Shown here piece after piece: positions 29,704-40,540 of a stretch of 64,000 nt of DNA. The translations under genes and the position numbers were made by a program. The notes under the pieces are model-generated. The model worked only from the letters and a program-made list of their open reading frames with translations. It had not been told where the DNA came from and searched no databases. This stretch comes from Symbiodinium sp. CCMP2592 (Eukaryota; Sar; Dinophyceae; Suessiales; Symbiodiniaceae), in the NCBI GenBank assembly GCA_905221615.1, contig CAJNDT010005713.1, positions 1 to 64,000 on the forward strand, in the 5' to 3' direction. Position 1 is the stretch's first letter, and each line of letters begins with the position of its first letter.

Positions 29704-32214
29704 AGGGGCATCATTCAAATCCACTTTGACTCCCAACAGCTTAAATTCTCGAGAGAACGGTGGTGCTTTCTTGCCTTCCCGAGCAAAGTCAACTCCGAGG
29801 AGATCGAAGATGGCACATATGCAGGAGTCGGTGTTGGCAACAAGTTCATCTCGAGTCGTGACTCCGAAGTCGTCGAAAAAGGCTGTCCAGAAGATGCTGA
29901 ACAGCCTCATGCCTATCAGCCATATGCTCAACGAGATGCGTAGGAAAGCCGCAACACTGCCCACCGCACCGAACGGCAAGGAGTTCGCACCCATGATCAT
30001 GGGCTCCGCCTCGCCCGGTTTGTTCACCGCAAATCGAAAGAGCTCCCGGTCTGTAGGGTGGATTCCAAACTGTTTGTATGCACTTTTAAGATCGTACACG
30101 CGACCCTTGCACGCAGGCAACTTGCCATCGTTGATGCGTAGCGCCTTGGAAATCCAAGCGGCATACCTATCAATCGAGTGCATTTGGAAACCATACTTCA
30201 AGCCAACAGTTGCGTTGATACCGCAGATACTGGCGTCATCTATGACGCGCACCTTGTCAAGCTGTCTGATTCCAAATCTACGGGCCAAAGCGCACAACTC
30301 TATGCAACTTTTTGTGTCAGCAAAAATCCACCCTTTTTGCAGTTCCTTCTCAGTTTCTTGCCATGTTGCCTTTTCCAAGTCTTCATCCTGCCGGACGCGC
30401 ATTTTCTCGGCCGTCGACTGATTTAGACCTTTTGCCAAGCATCTAAGGGTGGAAACCGAAAAAGAAGGGGGCCTAACCTTTGGAGGGAAAAGCCCTCCTT
30501 GCGACAACCAACCCGACAACCTAAATCCCTCACACATGTGGGAGATGAGCTGGTCGTCTGGTGATCCAGCCGCTTTGTGCATTTCCTGCCACAAGAGTAG
30601 CCGCTTGCCCTCCAGCAGCGAACGCAGGTGCTCTGGCAAACTCTGGTGTAACTCCTCTTCTTTTTGCTCTAACTGTTTGGCTCTGGCAGTCCAATGCTTT
30701 AGAGCAGCAACCCTAGAGGTCACGGTTTGCGCTGGCGGATCGCTAAAGTTTGCTTTGATTGACTGTATGACCAGCTTTGACACATGTGCACTTCCGTCCC
30801 TAGGATGGCCGGCTTGCACTGCTCGTTGCACGAATGCCTCGGGCTCGGAAGGTAGGCCAATTTTTACCAACTCACCCTCAAGCAACTCTGATTTGCCATC
30901 CGCCAATGTAACTTCACTAGAGGAAATGCTTAGGGTCTTACAAGCCTCTTCATAACCCCTATCAAAGGTCAGGCGAGACAAGACCCGAGACCCTTTAGGC
31001 AGTCCATCGAGGAAAGATGCATCGGTTGAAGGAGGGTCAGCAGGCACAGCCACAAACTTGAAAGACACAAATTCATGCACCAAAGGTGGGTTGCGCCGTC
31101 CGCGCGGCAATGCGTTCAAAGCCAGTCGTCCATCGAAGGTGGAATCGGACTCTCGGGTTTGAGAGACCGTGGCGAATTCTTGAACCCCCGACTGGAGAAG
31201 GGAAGCTTTGACTTTGGCTATGACCCGCTGACAGAAAAGACCGGGCAAACCTGGAGGCGGGTCACCAGTCTTTCGAGGCACCCACGGTGCATGGGAATGC
31301 AGGCCCGAGCACTTGAGAGCCAGGGGTGACCAATCACCCTGTGCTGTGGCCATCTGATAAGGCCGAGGGCGGCCGTCACCATGACAACACAGGTCACATC
31401 GATGCAGTTGCAAAGGGAGACTTTGAATCAGCTGAAGGATGAAAGGATCATCCCAGAACTGAGATTTTGGAGAACCCGCAATAACAAAGGGAATCCCAAG
31501 GTTCGCGGCAAGTTCACCGAAGGTGCAAAGATTTGCAGCCCAAGAGGAACACGGTTGCGATGGCAGCTCACACCAGACAAGAGCAAGTCGATTTTTCTCG
31601 GCTTCGACAAGTTTTTGGAAGCTTTCAAAGTCGCTGCCCAAGTCAAGTGGTAGGCATCTGACCCCATGCACAAACGCTGGGGGAGCACTGCACAGTATAT
31701 GTCGCATGCCTGCAGCAAGAGCCGTGCGATGCAGATCAGCAGTGCGACCATTCACCTCAAGAAACAGGTATTCTCCGACATGTCCCAGATTTACCGGAGC
31801 ATCGGCGGGCACCGGGCTTCTGGATCGATCCTGCAAGAGATCACGCTTGATCGGCGTCCACACATGCGGAGCCACGGGCTTAGTGGGATTAGGGCTAAAC
31901 CTTATCTCAGGCGGTATGGCTCGCTCCTCGGCAGCATAGCTGGTTGTAGCACCGGACGGTGCAGTACGGGAATCATCCGAAGGGGGGGGACTAAACCCAA
32001 AGGCATTATCTGGGAGAGACACGGTTTGTGATGCACACTGGAAGCCGAGATCAAGCAGCCTCTGCCGATCATCGCTTGACACTTTTTGGAAGTCCCTGAC
32101 AGTGTATCCGACCAGCACTAGACGCCGCCCCGTCCAGGGGAGCGTAGCATGAAATAAGTTCCTTGCATCCAAAGTGATTTTATCATCCTCCCAGGGAATC
32201 GCATGACCCTTCAA
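29704..32214 (-). CDS. YR-2 Pol, middle part: oxygenase C-half, degenerate methyltransferase-like domain, RT palm
   Basis: 837 codons up to the YR-3 insertion. It begins with the second half of the oxygenase (distal His and Arg in NLFHATLPWTGRRLVLVG). The methyltransferase-like domain keeps the fold pattern (GEYLFLEVNGRTADL, RCLPLDLGSD) but has CELPSQPCSSWA where others have PPCGT, and VIAGSPKSQ in place of VENP, so catalysis is unlikely. RT follows: RVIDDASICG, RVYDLKSAYKQ, LPFGAVGSV and FFDD. The frame starts one base off the preceding segment (shift at about 32211). Confidence 0.86.
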
Positions 32215-32645
32215 GACACATCACCTTCAACCCACACGGCCCCTCCTTGGAATTCGGACAACTTCAGCAGGATGTTGCAGCAGCAGTCGTCGTTGTTGGA
32301 ATCGCGATGCACCTCGGAAGAACAGTCATCTAGGATAATAAAGCTTGTAAAGAACTCGCCCGGAGCAAACCTCCGGAGGTGCGCCGCGAAGACAGCACAC
32401 ACGTTTGGAAAAAGGTTCGTATTGGAATGAAGGCCGTAAAGGCCCCCTTGTGCATACGCCCCAGCACCGAAGGAGCGTCCAACGTTCCCCCGTGGAGGGT
32501 TTTGCATGGGTAGCAGCTCAATCAGCTGCAACAGCGAAGATTGGTCGAAAGGACCGGTCATTTGCAAAATGGACGCGGCAAGAGACTCCACATCACTCGA
32601 GGCTCGCGAAGCTTCACTCGAGGCAGCGGGAGTCGCCTCTACCCG
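32211..32645 (-). CDS. YR-2 Pol, N-terminal part: first half of the 2OG-Fe(II) oxygenase
   Basis: In frame with Gag after its TGA (no ATG needed). Carries the HxD motif (SSEVHRDSNN) and FQGGAVWVEGD, then runs into a stop at 32211 while the rest of the domain continues one base out of frame. Total YR-2 Pol length is one base short of a multiple of three, consistent with a single-base deletion near 32211. That makes this copy defective unless a programmed shift is used, for which I see no slippery site. Confidence 0.8.
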   Translation of the reverse strand, partial: RVEATPAASSEASRASSDVESLAASILQMTGPFDQSSLLQLIELLPMQNPPRGNVGRSFGAGAYAQGGLYGLHSNTNLFPNVCAVFAAHLRRFAPGEFFTSFIILDDCSSEVHRDSNNDDCCCNILLKLSEFQGGAVWVEGDVS

Positions 32646-32648
32646 TCA
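32643..32648 (-). promoter_or_regulatory. Leaky stop TGA-CGG between Gag and Pol (YR-2)
   Basis: Gag ends HSFS-TGA; CGG follows and the frame remains open into the oxygenase domain. UGA-C context as in the other four elements. Confidence 0.65.
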
Positions 32649-33845
32649 CGAGAAGCTGTGGCCGGCCTTGTGGCATCCGGCACAAACATGATATCCCTTC
32701 GCACACCTAACTCCGTGAGCATCCTTCTTTGTTTCAAGAGAACACCCCTCAGCGAGGTTGAAGGACCAACAGATAGGCCCCGCCTTGATCTTGGTGACAC
32801 ATCCTTTCAAAGACTCTGGCACAAGGTTTGTGAGACGCTTGCGCTTTTTCTTCTTGTTAGCCTTCTCAGCCAATGCTGCGGCAGCAGCTGCATCGGAAGG
32901 GATGGAAGGAGGTGGAGCGACTCTCTGAGGTTGTGGTGCCGTGACAAGGTGAACGACTACGCGAGGGTCTTTGGCCAGCCGCCTCAAAGCAGCCGCCATC
33001 ACCAGCTCGCCAGCCGCATCTTTTACCCCGATCGGTCCCTCAATCTCACGGCTCATCAATGTCCAAGCCTCCCGGTCTGCCCTGATGACTTGGGCAATCG
33101 CGGGCCTGGCCCCGGACACTGGCTCTCCATGAGGATAGGACATAAGGCTCTGTACGTACCACTCATGGTCCGACCAGCCGATGAGGCTACACTGATCCAA
33201 AGCCAAACCTCGCCTCTGGAAACAGTAAAGAAGTTGCAAGGCAGTGGTGGTATCAGCATCAGGTAACTTGTTGCTGGCACTAACTTTCAAGGTGCCTGCT
33301 TCAATTTGGACCAACGATGTTTTCTCCTTCCCTAGCTGTTGCACCTCAGCATCACGCTTTGTGCAACGCGAGGGGCTGATCCAAGTGATGCTGTTGGATT
33401 CGGCCATGAGGGCACAAGCATCCACCAGCGCGTAGCTGGGCTGCAGCTCCCCCTCTATCAGAAGCCCGGGCAGTCGGGACTTTTGCGAAGTCAAACGTGC
33501 CTGCTTCTCAACATGTGGCAACTTACGACCAGCAAGATCTGAATCATCCGCTGTCGCCTGGGCTCGCAACTGTGCCACCACCAGTGTAGAGGCTTCAAAG
33601 ATAAGCATGCGAACGTTCGCAATCTGTCCGATCGTCGGTTGAGTACCTTCGGCACATTTGTAGACTTTAGCCGCAAGGTTCTTTAGATCATGATCCGATG
33701 GGGGCGTTTGGGGGCTCCCAAGTGCAAATGCTAACTGACGCAGCGTCTTCACTCCATTGGCCTTCAGAGACTCGAAAAGTGAGTCGTCCCCCTCGATGGG
33801 CAGGCACCTCTGTTTGAGCGAAGCCTCACTGTCAATTAGAGCCAT
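32646..33845 (-). CDS. YR-2 Gag-like protein with CCCH zinc finger
   Basis: 399 codons from the ATG at 33845 (GCGCAATGGCTC). Conserved N-terminal domain (ESLKANGVKTLRQLAFALGS, then VRMLIFEASTLVVAQL). C-terminal zinc motif CWSFNLAEGCSLETKK, then VRCAKGYHVCAGCHKAGHS. A basic run KANKKKKRKR lies before it. Same architecture as the other Gag proteins here, with a poorer Gly/Lys tract. Confidence 0.82.
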   Translation of the reverse strand: MALIDSEASLKQRCLPIEGDDSLFESLKANGVKTLRQLAFALGSPQTPPSDHDLKNLAAKVYKCAEGTQPTIGQIANVRMLIFEASTLVVAQLRAQATADDSDLAGRKLPHVEKQARLTSQKSRLPGLLIEGELQPSYALVDACALMAESNSITWISPSRCTKRDAEVQQLGKEKTSLVQIEAGTLKVSASNKLPDADTTTALQLLYCFQRRGLALDQCSLIGWSDHEWYVQSLMSYPHGEPVSGARPAIAQVIRADREAWTLMSREIEGPIGVKDAAGELVMAAALRRLAKDPRVVVHLVTAPQPQRVAPPPSIPSDAAAAAALAEKANKKKKRKRLTNLVPESLKGCVTKIKAGPICWSFNLAEGCSLETKKDAHGVRCAKGYHVCAGCHKAGHSFS

Positions 33846-34050
33846 TGCGCAGAGAAATCGAAAAGATGCCGACACAAAATTGGAGTGCACTCACCTGACA
33901 AATTAACTCATGAGTGTCCTACCACAAAGAGCTCGCAACAGGCTTCAGATTGAACCGCACGCGCGCTCAAGACAGCTCACACAGTGACTTCACCTGACGC
34001 CCTCAGCTCAAACGAAGCAGCTCAGCTCACTCACTGGAGAACAGATTTTC

Positions 34051-35961
34051 TCAGTTACCAGCAGCAGCAGACCTCATACACTGGCTACACACTCCTGTAT
34101 CATACCTCATTATGCCAGGGGCGACATATGCTTGCGAGATCGGCCTTCCACACATCAGACGCCGAACATACCCGTCCTTCTTCAAGTGACAGATCCTGGA
34201 CTTTGTATGCCTGATGAAGCTGGTCCCCTCAGGCGCTGAAGGAGGATGCAAAAGACGCGGCGGTCTGGGGCCCGCCCCACTTCCGTCGCTCTCCGATGAA
34301 CTGGAGGCCCCTTCTGCCGAAGAGTCCGGATTTTCGTCGTCGGTGACTCTGGGCTCATCACCGCCCAAGTCTGCCAAATCGCCCAAGCCCCCTGCTGCAG
34401 AAAGCCGCTCCTCGGGGTCATCAGCCTCGAAGTCAAACTCTCCGCCGAAGCCCTGAAAATCAGCGGTTTCAATCTGCAAATCTCCCTGATGCACGATTTC
34501 CTGATCGCGGTTCTGCCCCTCACTCGGGGCTGAGACGTCCCTCACTTGATCCCACCAAGCCTGCTCAAGCTCTTCTGAAGAGGTAAATCTTCCCGAACGA
34601 GTGTTGTCTGGGTGAAAGCGTCCATCCCTCACCCACTGCAACATCCGGCTTAACTCAAAGAGCGGACCTGCGGCTGCGTCACGGCTGTAGCGGAAAACAG
34701 TCTTGCTGGTCCCTACATGATATCCCAGACACGCCCTGACATCTTGAGATGCTCCAAATTTCGCCATCCAAGAAAGGAGCGTGCATTTCGCAGAGTGACT
34801 GGACAGCTTCCTGTTGGCCTCCGCCGCACCTGGAAGGAGCTTCCTGATCCAAGCTGACATTTCACCTGACGAAAGCGGGCGCACTGTGGGACGCCCTGTA
34901 ACGTCTGGTGCTGGCATAGCGGGCCAACCACTTGTGCAAGGCTTGAAACCCAAAGACTCGCACCGGCTAATCCAACGTTCAACCCACTGGCTTGATGTAA
35001 CCCCAATGCACGGGCCGGTCATCGTCAAGAACTGGTGTCGATGCTGTCTCGACTGCATTGATTTGTGATGGCCAGTGATCAGATCGATGTAGCACAAACG
35101 ACCTAAAGCATCCCGATCCAATTGCAAATCCTCGCAGCACTGCAAGTCAGCCCATCTAGACCTCAAGTAGATGGCGGTCAATACGGCTCCAGCAAAAGCT
35201 GCATCCCAGTCGTCAGGAGCCTGGTGCACAATCTCATGCAACTCCAAAACTTCCTCTAGGGAGAAAGGCGAAGCTTGATTGACCCGTGCTCGCGGCTCGA
35301 CATAACATACTCCTTGGCACCTTCTGCTAAAAACCAGCTCCTCACACTCTTCAATGTTCAAGACGTAGTAGCAAAAGTTCAAAGCTTCAAGGATGCCCTT
35401 CCGCCCGGACTGGGCCTTACCTTTGGCACGTAGCTTGCACAAAGCGTCATACAGATGTTGCTCACCTGGAGGGAAAAGGAGCCCTTCCTCCGAGAGCAGT
35501 TTGTCAAGCAAGAAAAGAGATGAAGCCCTCTTGTTCAAAGTACTAGGGGCCTTTGGTCTCAAGTAATCAGCCAGGATGTCCATGCCTTCCACCACAGTGG
35601 CGCTAGAGACTTGCTTCACCACCAGAAGCTCTGACTTCCAAAGCAAGACCAAATTATACCACCTCTTTATAGCTTTCTGTGTTTGACAATCCAAAGCTTC
35701 CTTCCAAGACAAAACTTCGATGTTTTGCACACACTGCAGATACAGCCTCCTACCAGCAATAGTCGGCTGCAGGATCTTACGAAGTTCCACATCCATAGGG
35801 CGATCTGTAGCAGCGGGTCTGCAGAGGGCCGAAGCACTGAAATCTTTGAATAAGTCACATGATGGCAACAAAGTACTCAACGGGTCTTCGGGCTCTTGGG
35901 GCCGCAAGGAATTCCAGGCCGCACGAACCTCCTCCGCGAAGTCGTGCTTATTCTCCCCCAT
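34051..35961 (-). CDS. YR-2 tyrosine recombinase
   Basis: About 636 codons from the ATG at 35961 (MGENKHDF), only about 100 bases after A1, so this element lacks an upstream coiled-coil ORF. Catalytic Arg in YLRSRWADLQ, His box SSHSAKCTLLSWMAKFG (HxxK), LGYH, Tyr in VFRYSRDAA. The C-terminal module is SFIRHTKSRICHL, LMCGRPISQ and VCSQC. An acidic Glu/Asp/Ser linker separates it from the catalytic domain. Intact frame. Confidence 0.87.
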   Translation of the reverse strand: MGENKHDFAEEVRAAWNSLRPQEPEDPLSTLLPSCDLFKDFSASALCRPAATDRPMDVELRKILQPTIAGRRLYLQCVQNIEVLSWKEALDCQTQKAIKRWYNLVLLWKSELLVVKQVSSATVVEGMDILADYLRPKAPSTLNKRASSLFLLDKLLSEEGLLFPPGEQHLYDALCKLRAKGKAQSGRKGILEALNFCYYVLNIEECEELVFSRRCQGVCYVEPRARVNQASPFSLEEVLELHEIVHQAPDDWDAAFAGAVLTAIYLRSRWADLQCCEDLQLDRDALGRLCYIDLITGHHKSMQSRQHRHQFLTMTGPCIGVTSSQWVERWISRCESLGFKPCTSGWPAMPAPDVTGRPTVRPLSSGEMSAWIRKLLPGAAEANRKLSSHSAKCTLLSWMAKFGASQDVRACLGYHVGTSKTVFRYSRDAAAGPLFELSRMLQWVRDGRFHPDNTRSGRFTSSEELEQAWWDQVRDVSAPSEGQNRDQEIVHQGDLQIETADFQGFGGEFDFEADDPEERLSAAGGLGDLADLGGDEPRVTDDENPDSSAEGASSSSESDGSGAGPRPPRLLHPPSAPEGTSFIRHTKSRICHLKKDGYVRRLMCGRPISQAYVAPGIMRYDTGVCSQCMRSAAAGN

Positions 35962-36058
35962 AGCAACCACACGACGCAGCAAGGACTATTTCTCAAGGCA
36001 GGGGCCGCAGACCAGCGTTCACATCAAGAATGTCCTCGTATCCATGCGACGCCCCGCC

Positions 36059-36254
36059 CCTGCTCGCAAAGCTTGAGGGTTCATGCACGGCAACAAAGAC
36101 ATCGCGCAAACCTTCATGCTAAACTTGGCATGTACTGAAAAAGGGTTCGTGCCGAACAGCAGGAAAAATTTTACAGTAAAAGTTTTCACTAATTTCGTTT
36201 CAAACGAAATTTGCTTTTGGAAATAAAGGTTTCATCCTTGTTAGAGGAGTTCGA
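36059..36254 (-). repeat. YR-2 repeat A1
   Basis: 196 bp identical by eye to A2 (19664-19859). Right edge of YR-2 in YR-1; the next base (36255) resumes YR-1 Pol. The perfect AT-rich inverted repeat is at 36191-36211. Confidence 0.92.
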
Positions 36255-39200
36255 GCTGTGTTGTGGCTCGGCCTCTCTTTCGCATGCCGCCGCATCTCAA
36301 GGATGGCAGGTTTTTCCTATTGATCATCATGGAAACCGTTTTGAGCCCAAAGTGTCGTGCTTGCCCATCGATTTGGGCGCACTTTCTTCGCACCGCTTGA
36401 TTGACGACATGATTCATCAGCTCAGGCCCCTTTGGCTCCATTTTGGACTGCCGTGTGGCACTGGAAGTCGCGCTCGTCAGCTGCCCATCAGCTCTGCGTT
36501 GCGGGCGCAGGGCGTGCCACAGCCTCGACCGCTCCGATCGGCCAAGTTCCCTTTGGGTTTACCTGATCTTAAGCCCCATGAACGTCTCAGGGTCGAGGCT
36601 GCCAACGCTGTGTACGGCACTTGCGTGCGGGCCTTGTTTGCTGCTTGGAAGGTCAACGCACTGGTGACCATCGAAAACCCTGCGCGGGCATGGACATGGG
36701 CCGCTCTCGCTGCCTTGATCTGCCGATTTGCGCGTGACAATTCTTGTCCCGCCTTCGCTGATTGGTACTTCGAGCTTCAGGATGTGTCCCTCTCCCTGTG
36801 CATGTTCGGCGGGAGTCGCCGCAAGGACACCCGCCTTCGATGTACGCCCAAGGTCTTCGAGGTTCTTTCGGTCCCCTGCGACGGGAGGCATTCTCATGTT
36901 CCTTATGGGCAAAAGATGCGTATGGGCACTTGGGTCTTCGATACCTCGTCTGAGGCTCAATACCCTCGTGTCTTCTGCCGAAAGCTCGTGCAGGCGGCAT
37001 CTGCTGCTGTGAGTCCGGCTTTGTTCCGTGAGACCACTCGGAAATTTAGATTGGACACGCTTGCTGCTGCAGGAGCCCAGACCCTAAAGCATGCCGCCCT
37101 AATCCCTGAGTTCCGGCAGATTGTTTGGGCCGACCGCGCGCCCAATCCCGATGCCAAGCATTTGCCCGACATGGTGCCTCCCAAGGATACGGATACTGCC
37201 TCGGCCGAAGGCGCTGCTAGACCTTCCTGGCCTGTGTGCACTGGCCCGGCTCCTGTGAACTCTCCCGCTCCTCTTGATGCCCATGCGGTCGAGAAGCTTG
37301 CTTGGTCGTTGCTCCAGCAGAAGACCTGCGCGCAGGATGATGTTCTGCAACTTGTCAACCTCTTGGAGCCCTCTCAGCGCTCCCGTCGTGGGGCCACTGC
37401 TGACGGATTGGCATGGACCTGTGGTGCCTATGTTTTCTCTTCCCAGGCGGGCCTTCACAGTGTGTCTCGATCTATGCCACACGTGTGCCGCCTTCTGGCG
37501 GCTATTGTTCAGCACTTCGCCCCAGGTGCCGTGTACTCTTCATTGGCCATCTTCGACGACTTCTACGGCCCTGAACATGTTGATGCTCACAACGACCACA
37601 AGTTCTACAACGTCATCATTCCGCTCTCCCGCTTTTCCAATGGCGGCGTGCGTGTGAAGGGTCAAACCCTGCCTGTTCATGCAGAGCCATGCTTTCTTCA
37701 GACACGCTTCACGCATCAGGTTATGCCGGCCCAGGGTCGACGCACAGTCTTGGTGGCATTCACGGTTCGTGACTGGCACCGTCTTCCGCCCCAGGATCTG
37801 GCGGCTCTTCGTGACATGCACTTTGCTTGGCCCGGCCTCTCTGACTGCCCCTCCAATTTGGCGGGGGAAGGCAAGGTTGGAGGACCAGTCTTCTCCCCGA
37901 ATCCCAGTAAGGCTTGGGGAGTGTATCACACGATGCAGGAACACTTTGATCTGGCAACCAAACTGGAGCATCCCGCTGAGTCGGCAAGCACCGTCCCTGA
38001 TTGCATAAGAAGGGCGATCTTCGACTTGGCTACCAAGGGCCCAAAGGAGATTGCGAAGATGAGGCATGAGACCCTCTCGAGCATTGAGGCGAGGGCAAAC
38101 GAGCTTGGGACCGGCGAAGACCACCCCATCACGGGGGGCAAGTGTCTTCAGCTCTTTCGGGAGCTGATCGAGGAAACTGGTTTTCCGGACAAGGAGGTTT
38201 GCCGCTTCATGGAAGAGGGAGTGTCTCTTGTGGGGGCCGAGGCTCCGTCTCCTTTGTTTCCGACCAGGCCCAAGCCCATGAGGGCCACTCCCGAGCAGCT
38301 TGACTCACAGGCCATTTGGAGGCGCCGTGAGCTCCTCTCAAAGCCGCCTCAAAAGTTGTCCCAGGAGGAGCTGACCATCTTGAATGATGAGACAGACGAA
38401 GAATGCCGATTGGGTTTTCTCGAGGGGCCGTTCGATTGCGAGGAGAAAGTGACTGAGAGGTTGGGAACCAGCCAGTGGACTCCAAGTCAAAGATTTCTGC
38501 TCTTGCAGGGAGAAGCAAGAAAGCCGCGTGTCATTGACAACTTGAGGGACTCTGGCGTCAATGCATCGTTCGGATCCACATCCCTGCTGCAGCTTCACGA
38601 CCTGGATTTCGTCGCCTCCATGGCTCTCTTCGTTGCGAAGGTTTGGAGCGACAAGGAGAAGGTGCGTGTTTCCCTTCAATCGGGTGAGGTCCTCGAAGGC
38701 GAGTGGCACCCTAAGAGCAGAGATGCGCATTGGGTTGGGAGATGTCTTGACCTATCTAAAGCCTACAAGCAAGTGCCGGTGGCTACATGTTCGCTGAAAT
38801 ACGCTGTCATTGCCATGCCATCACGAGAATCAAAATGGACCTTTTACCTGGCCCGGGGTCTACCATTTGGTGGGTCGGGTTCGGTTTTCTCCTTCAACAA
38901 GATTTCCCGTGCATTGTGGCACGTAGCAGTGGTGAAGCTGGGACTTATCACCTCAGTCTATGTGGACGATTACCCGACCTTCGAGATTGTTCCGTTGGCC
39001 GCTAACGCTTCGGATTCGTTCTCCCGGCTGCTCAACGCTCTGGGGTGGAGTCACGCCACCACCGGGAAGAAGGCTGTGGATTTCGCGAGCCAGTGGGTTG
39101 CCTTGGGGGCGGAGTTCGACTTCTCCAGTCTCCACCAAGGATCTCTTGAGGTTAGAAACAAAGAAGGCAGAGTTGACCGCATCAAGTCGATTGCTCAGCA

Positions 39201-39996
39201 ACTGACCAAGCAGGACTCCAACGTTAAGCAGCTTGCCACTTCGCTTCATGGACTCTTGAACTTTGCCAGCGGTTTCGTCCTGGGCTCCGCTCTGAAGCCT
39301 ATTGCGAGGGAGTATTCGAAGTTGGCTGCGAGGCCGGCAACGTTTTCTTCGGAGGCCATTGTTCGCCTCAACGATATGCTGTGCTCGGTCTTCTGTGCGA
39401 TGAAGCCCAGGACTCTGCGAGTGACCGATCCTCGTGAACCTGTGGTCTTGTATACTGACGGTTCTCTTGAAGGCGATCAGGCCCTCTGGGGAGTCTTCTT
39501 ATGTGACCTTGAGACGCAGGAGAGGTTCGCACTGTCTGGATGCATCCCTGAGGACATCCGGCAACATTGGCTTCTGACCGTTGGGGAACAGATCATATGT
39601 GAGATAGAGCTCTTCGCTGTCTTGTGCGCTAGATGGCATTTCGGAAAGCGGTTATGCGCTCGAAAGGGCTTCGTCTTTGTGGACAACAACTCCGCCTTGG
39701 CCACGCTCATCAAGAGATCGAGCCAATCAGAGGCCATGTTTAGGATTATGGCAGTGATCAATGCGATGGACGCAGTTCTTCCGTTCGGTGCTTGGTACGA
39801 CAGGGTGCCATCAAAATCGAACCCGGCCGATCTGCCCTCCAGGGGCGAATCGAAGAAGCTATGCGAATCCTTCAGTGCAGTTGACCAGGGAGGCGTTACA
39901 TTCCCTGATGAGCTCTTGCGATTCATCAAGGACCCATGTTTCTCCTTTGCTGCTCTCGATGATCTGATGAAGGTGTATGCTCAGCATCACAGTTGA
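36255..39996 (+). CDS. YR-1 Pol: methyltransferase-like, 2OG-Fe(II) oxygenase, reverse transcriptase, RNase H
   Basis: Continues the Gag frame (19402-19418 plus 36255-39993 makes exactly 1252 codons). Order: C5-methyltransferase-like domain first (LCCGSASLSHAA; catalytic-type Cys in FGLPCGTGSRAR; TIENPARAW), then a 2OG-Fe(II) oxygenase domain (HxD as DAHNDHK, distal His in RFTHQVMP, Arg in GRRTVLVAF). Reverse transcriptase follows (RCLDLSKAYKQ, LPFGGSGSV, YVDD), then RNase H (LYTDGSLEG, ELFAVLC, FVDNNSA, RVPSKSNPADLPSRG). The other elements here have the oxygenase before the methyltransferase. The stop TGA is one base before B1. No frameshift apart from the nested insertion. Confidence 0.88.
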
Positions 39997-39997
39997 C

Positions 39998-40279
39998 GGG
40001 GGAAATGGTGTGATGCCTTCGGGTGTGGATGAGACGGAGAGTGTTGCCTCTGCCATCCATCGATTTACCCCCGACGTCCAAGATCCGAGCAGTGCGAGGG
40101 AGGTGTGAAAAACATGCGCGATCCTTTGGTGAGCAGTTGCGGAATTATATTATGCAATATATTCCGATTGAGATTTCCATCGAGATTTTATTACCTATAT
40201 GTTTCGATGAGATTCCAACGGAATACCGTTCAAATATCTTTCAAATGATTTTAACAGTTCTGGGACCACACGACAGACG
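39998..40279 (+). repeat. YR-1 repeat B1
   Basis: 282 bp starting GGGGGAAATGG directly after the Pol stop and ending CACGACAGACG. Identical by eye to B2 at 40541-40822. Confidence 0.93.
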
Positions 40280-40522
40280 TCTAGTGTCTGCGTGCGGATA
40301 CTTCTGTCTGTTGTGTGGGGCGTAGGCACGTAGCGAACCCTGAACTGTATGTTTCACCTCGTGGTAGCTCGAGAAAACATTTCTTCAATTTGTCGTCACA
40401 CAGTTTGAAATATTTCATTTGTGTTTCGACCCTTTTAATTTACATGCTTTGCACTTTCATGCACGCATGGAATTGTGTGAAGCGACTACATCCGAAGTCA
40501 GGCATCAAGCTTGAATTTTTAG
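40280..40522 (+). repeat. YR-1 repeat A2
   Basis: 243-bp copy of A1, joined directly to B1. The B1-A2 joint creates AGACGTCT, a palindrome. Confidence 0.93.
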
Positions 40523-40540
40523 CCCACCCGCCCTACCCTG
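40523..40540 (-). other. YR-1 A2-B2 spacer with four C-tracts (G-quadruplex motif on minus strand)
   Basis: CCCACCCGCCCTACCC on the coding strand; the complement is a G3N2G3N1G3N1G3 quadruplex pattern. It follows AATTTTTAG and precedes the G5 start of B2. Comparable spacers lie at 19585-19663 and 21155-21169. Confidence 0.85.

Larger units (their letters stand above)
19419..36254 (-). mobile_element. YR-2: tyrosine-recombinase retrotransposon (hosts YR-3)
   Basis: Complete split-repeat element on the minus strand: A1 at 36059-36254, then recombinase, Gag, Pol, B1 (19861-20025), A2 (19664-19859), spacer, B2 (19420-19584). About 8.0 kb without YR-3. It sits at the Gag-Pol junction of YR-1; joining 19418 to 36255 restores the YR-1 frame, with no target duplication. 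Left edge is 19419 or 19420 (one ambiguous base). The repeat pairs look identical by eye. Confidence 0.9.

Noticed and set aside
32205..32220. Programmed frameshift in YR-2 Pol
   Set aside because: The shift splits a conserved domain, no slippery heptamer is visible, and the other elements have no shift here; a one-base deletion is simpler.
40272..40285. AGACGTCT palindrome at the YR-1 B1-A2 joint as a recombinase core site
   Set aside because: No equivalent palindrome at the B1-A2 joints of YR-2 or YR-3, so probably chance.
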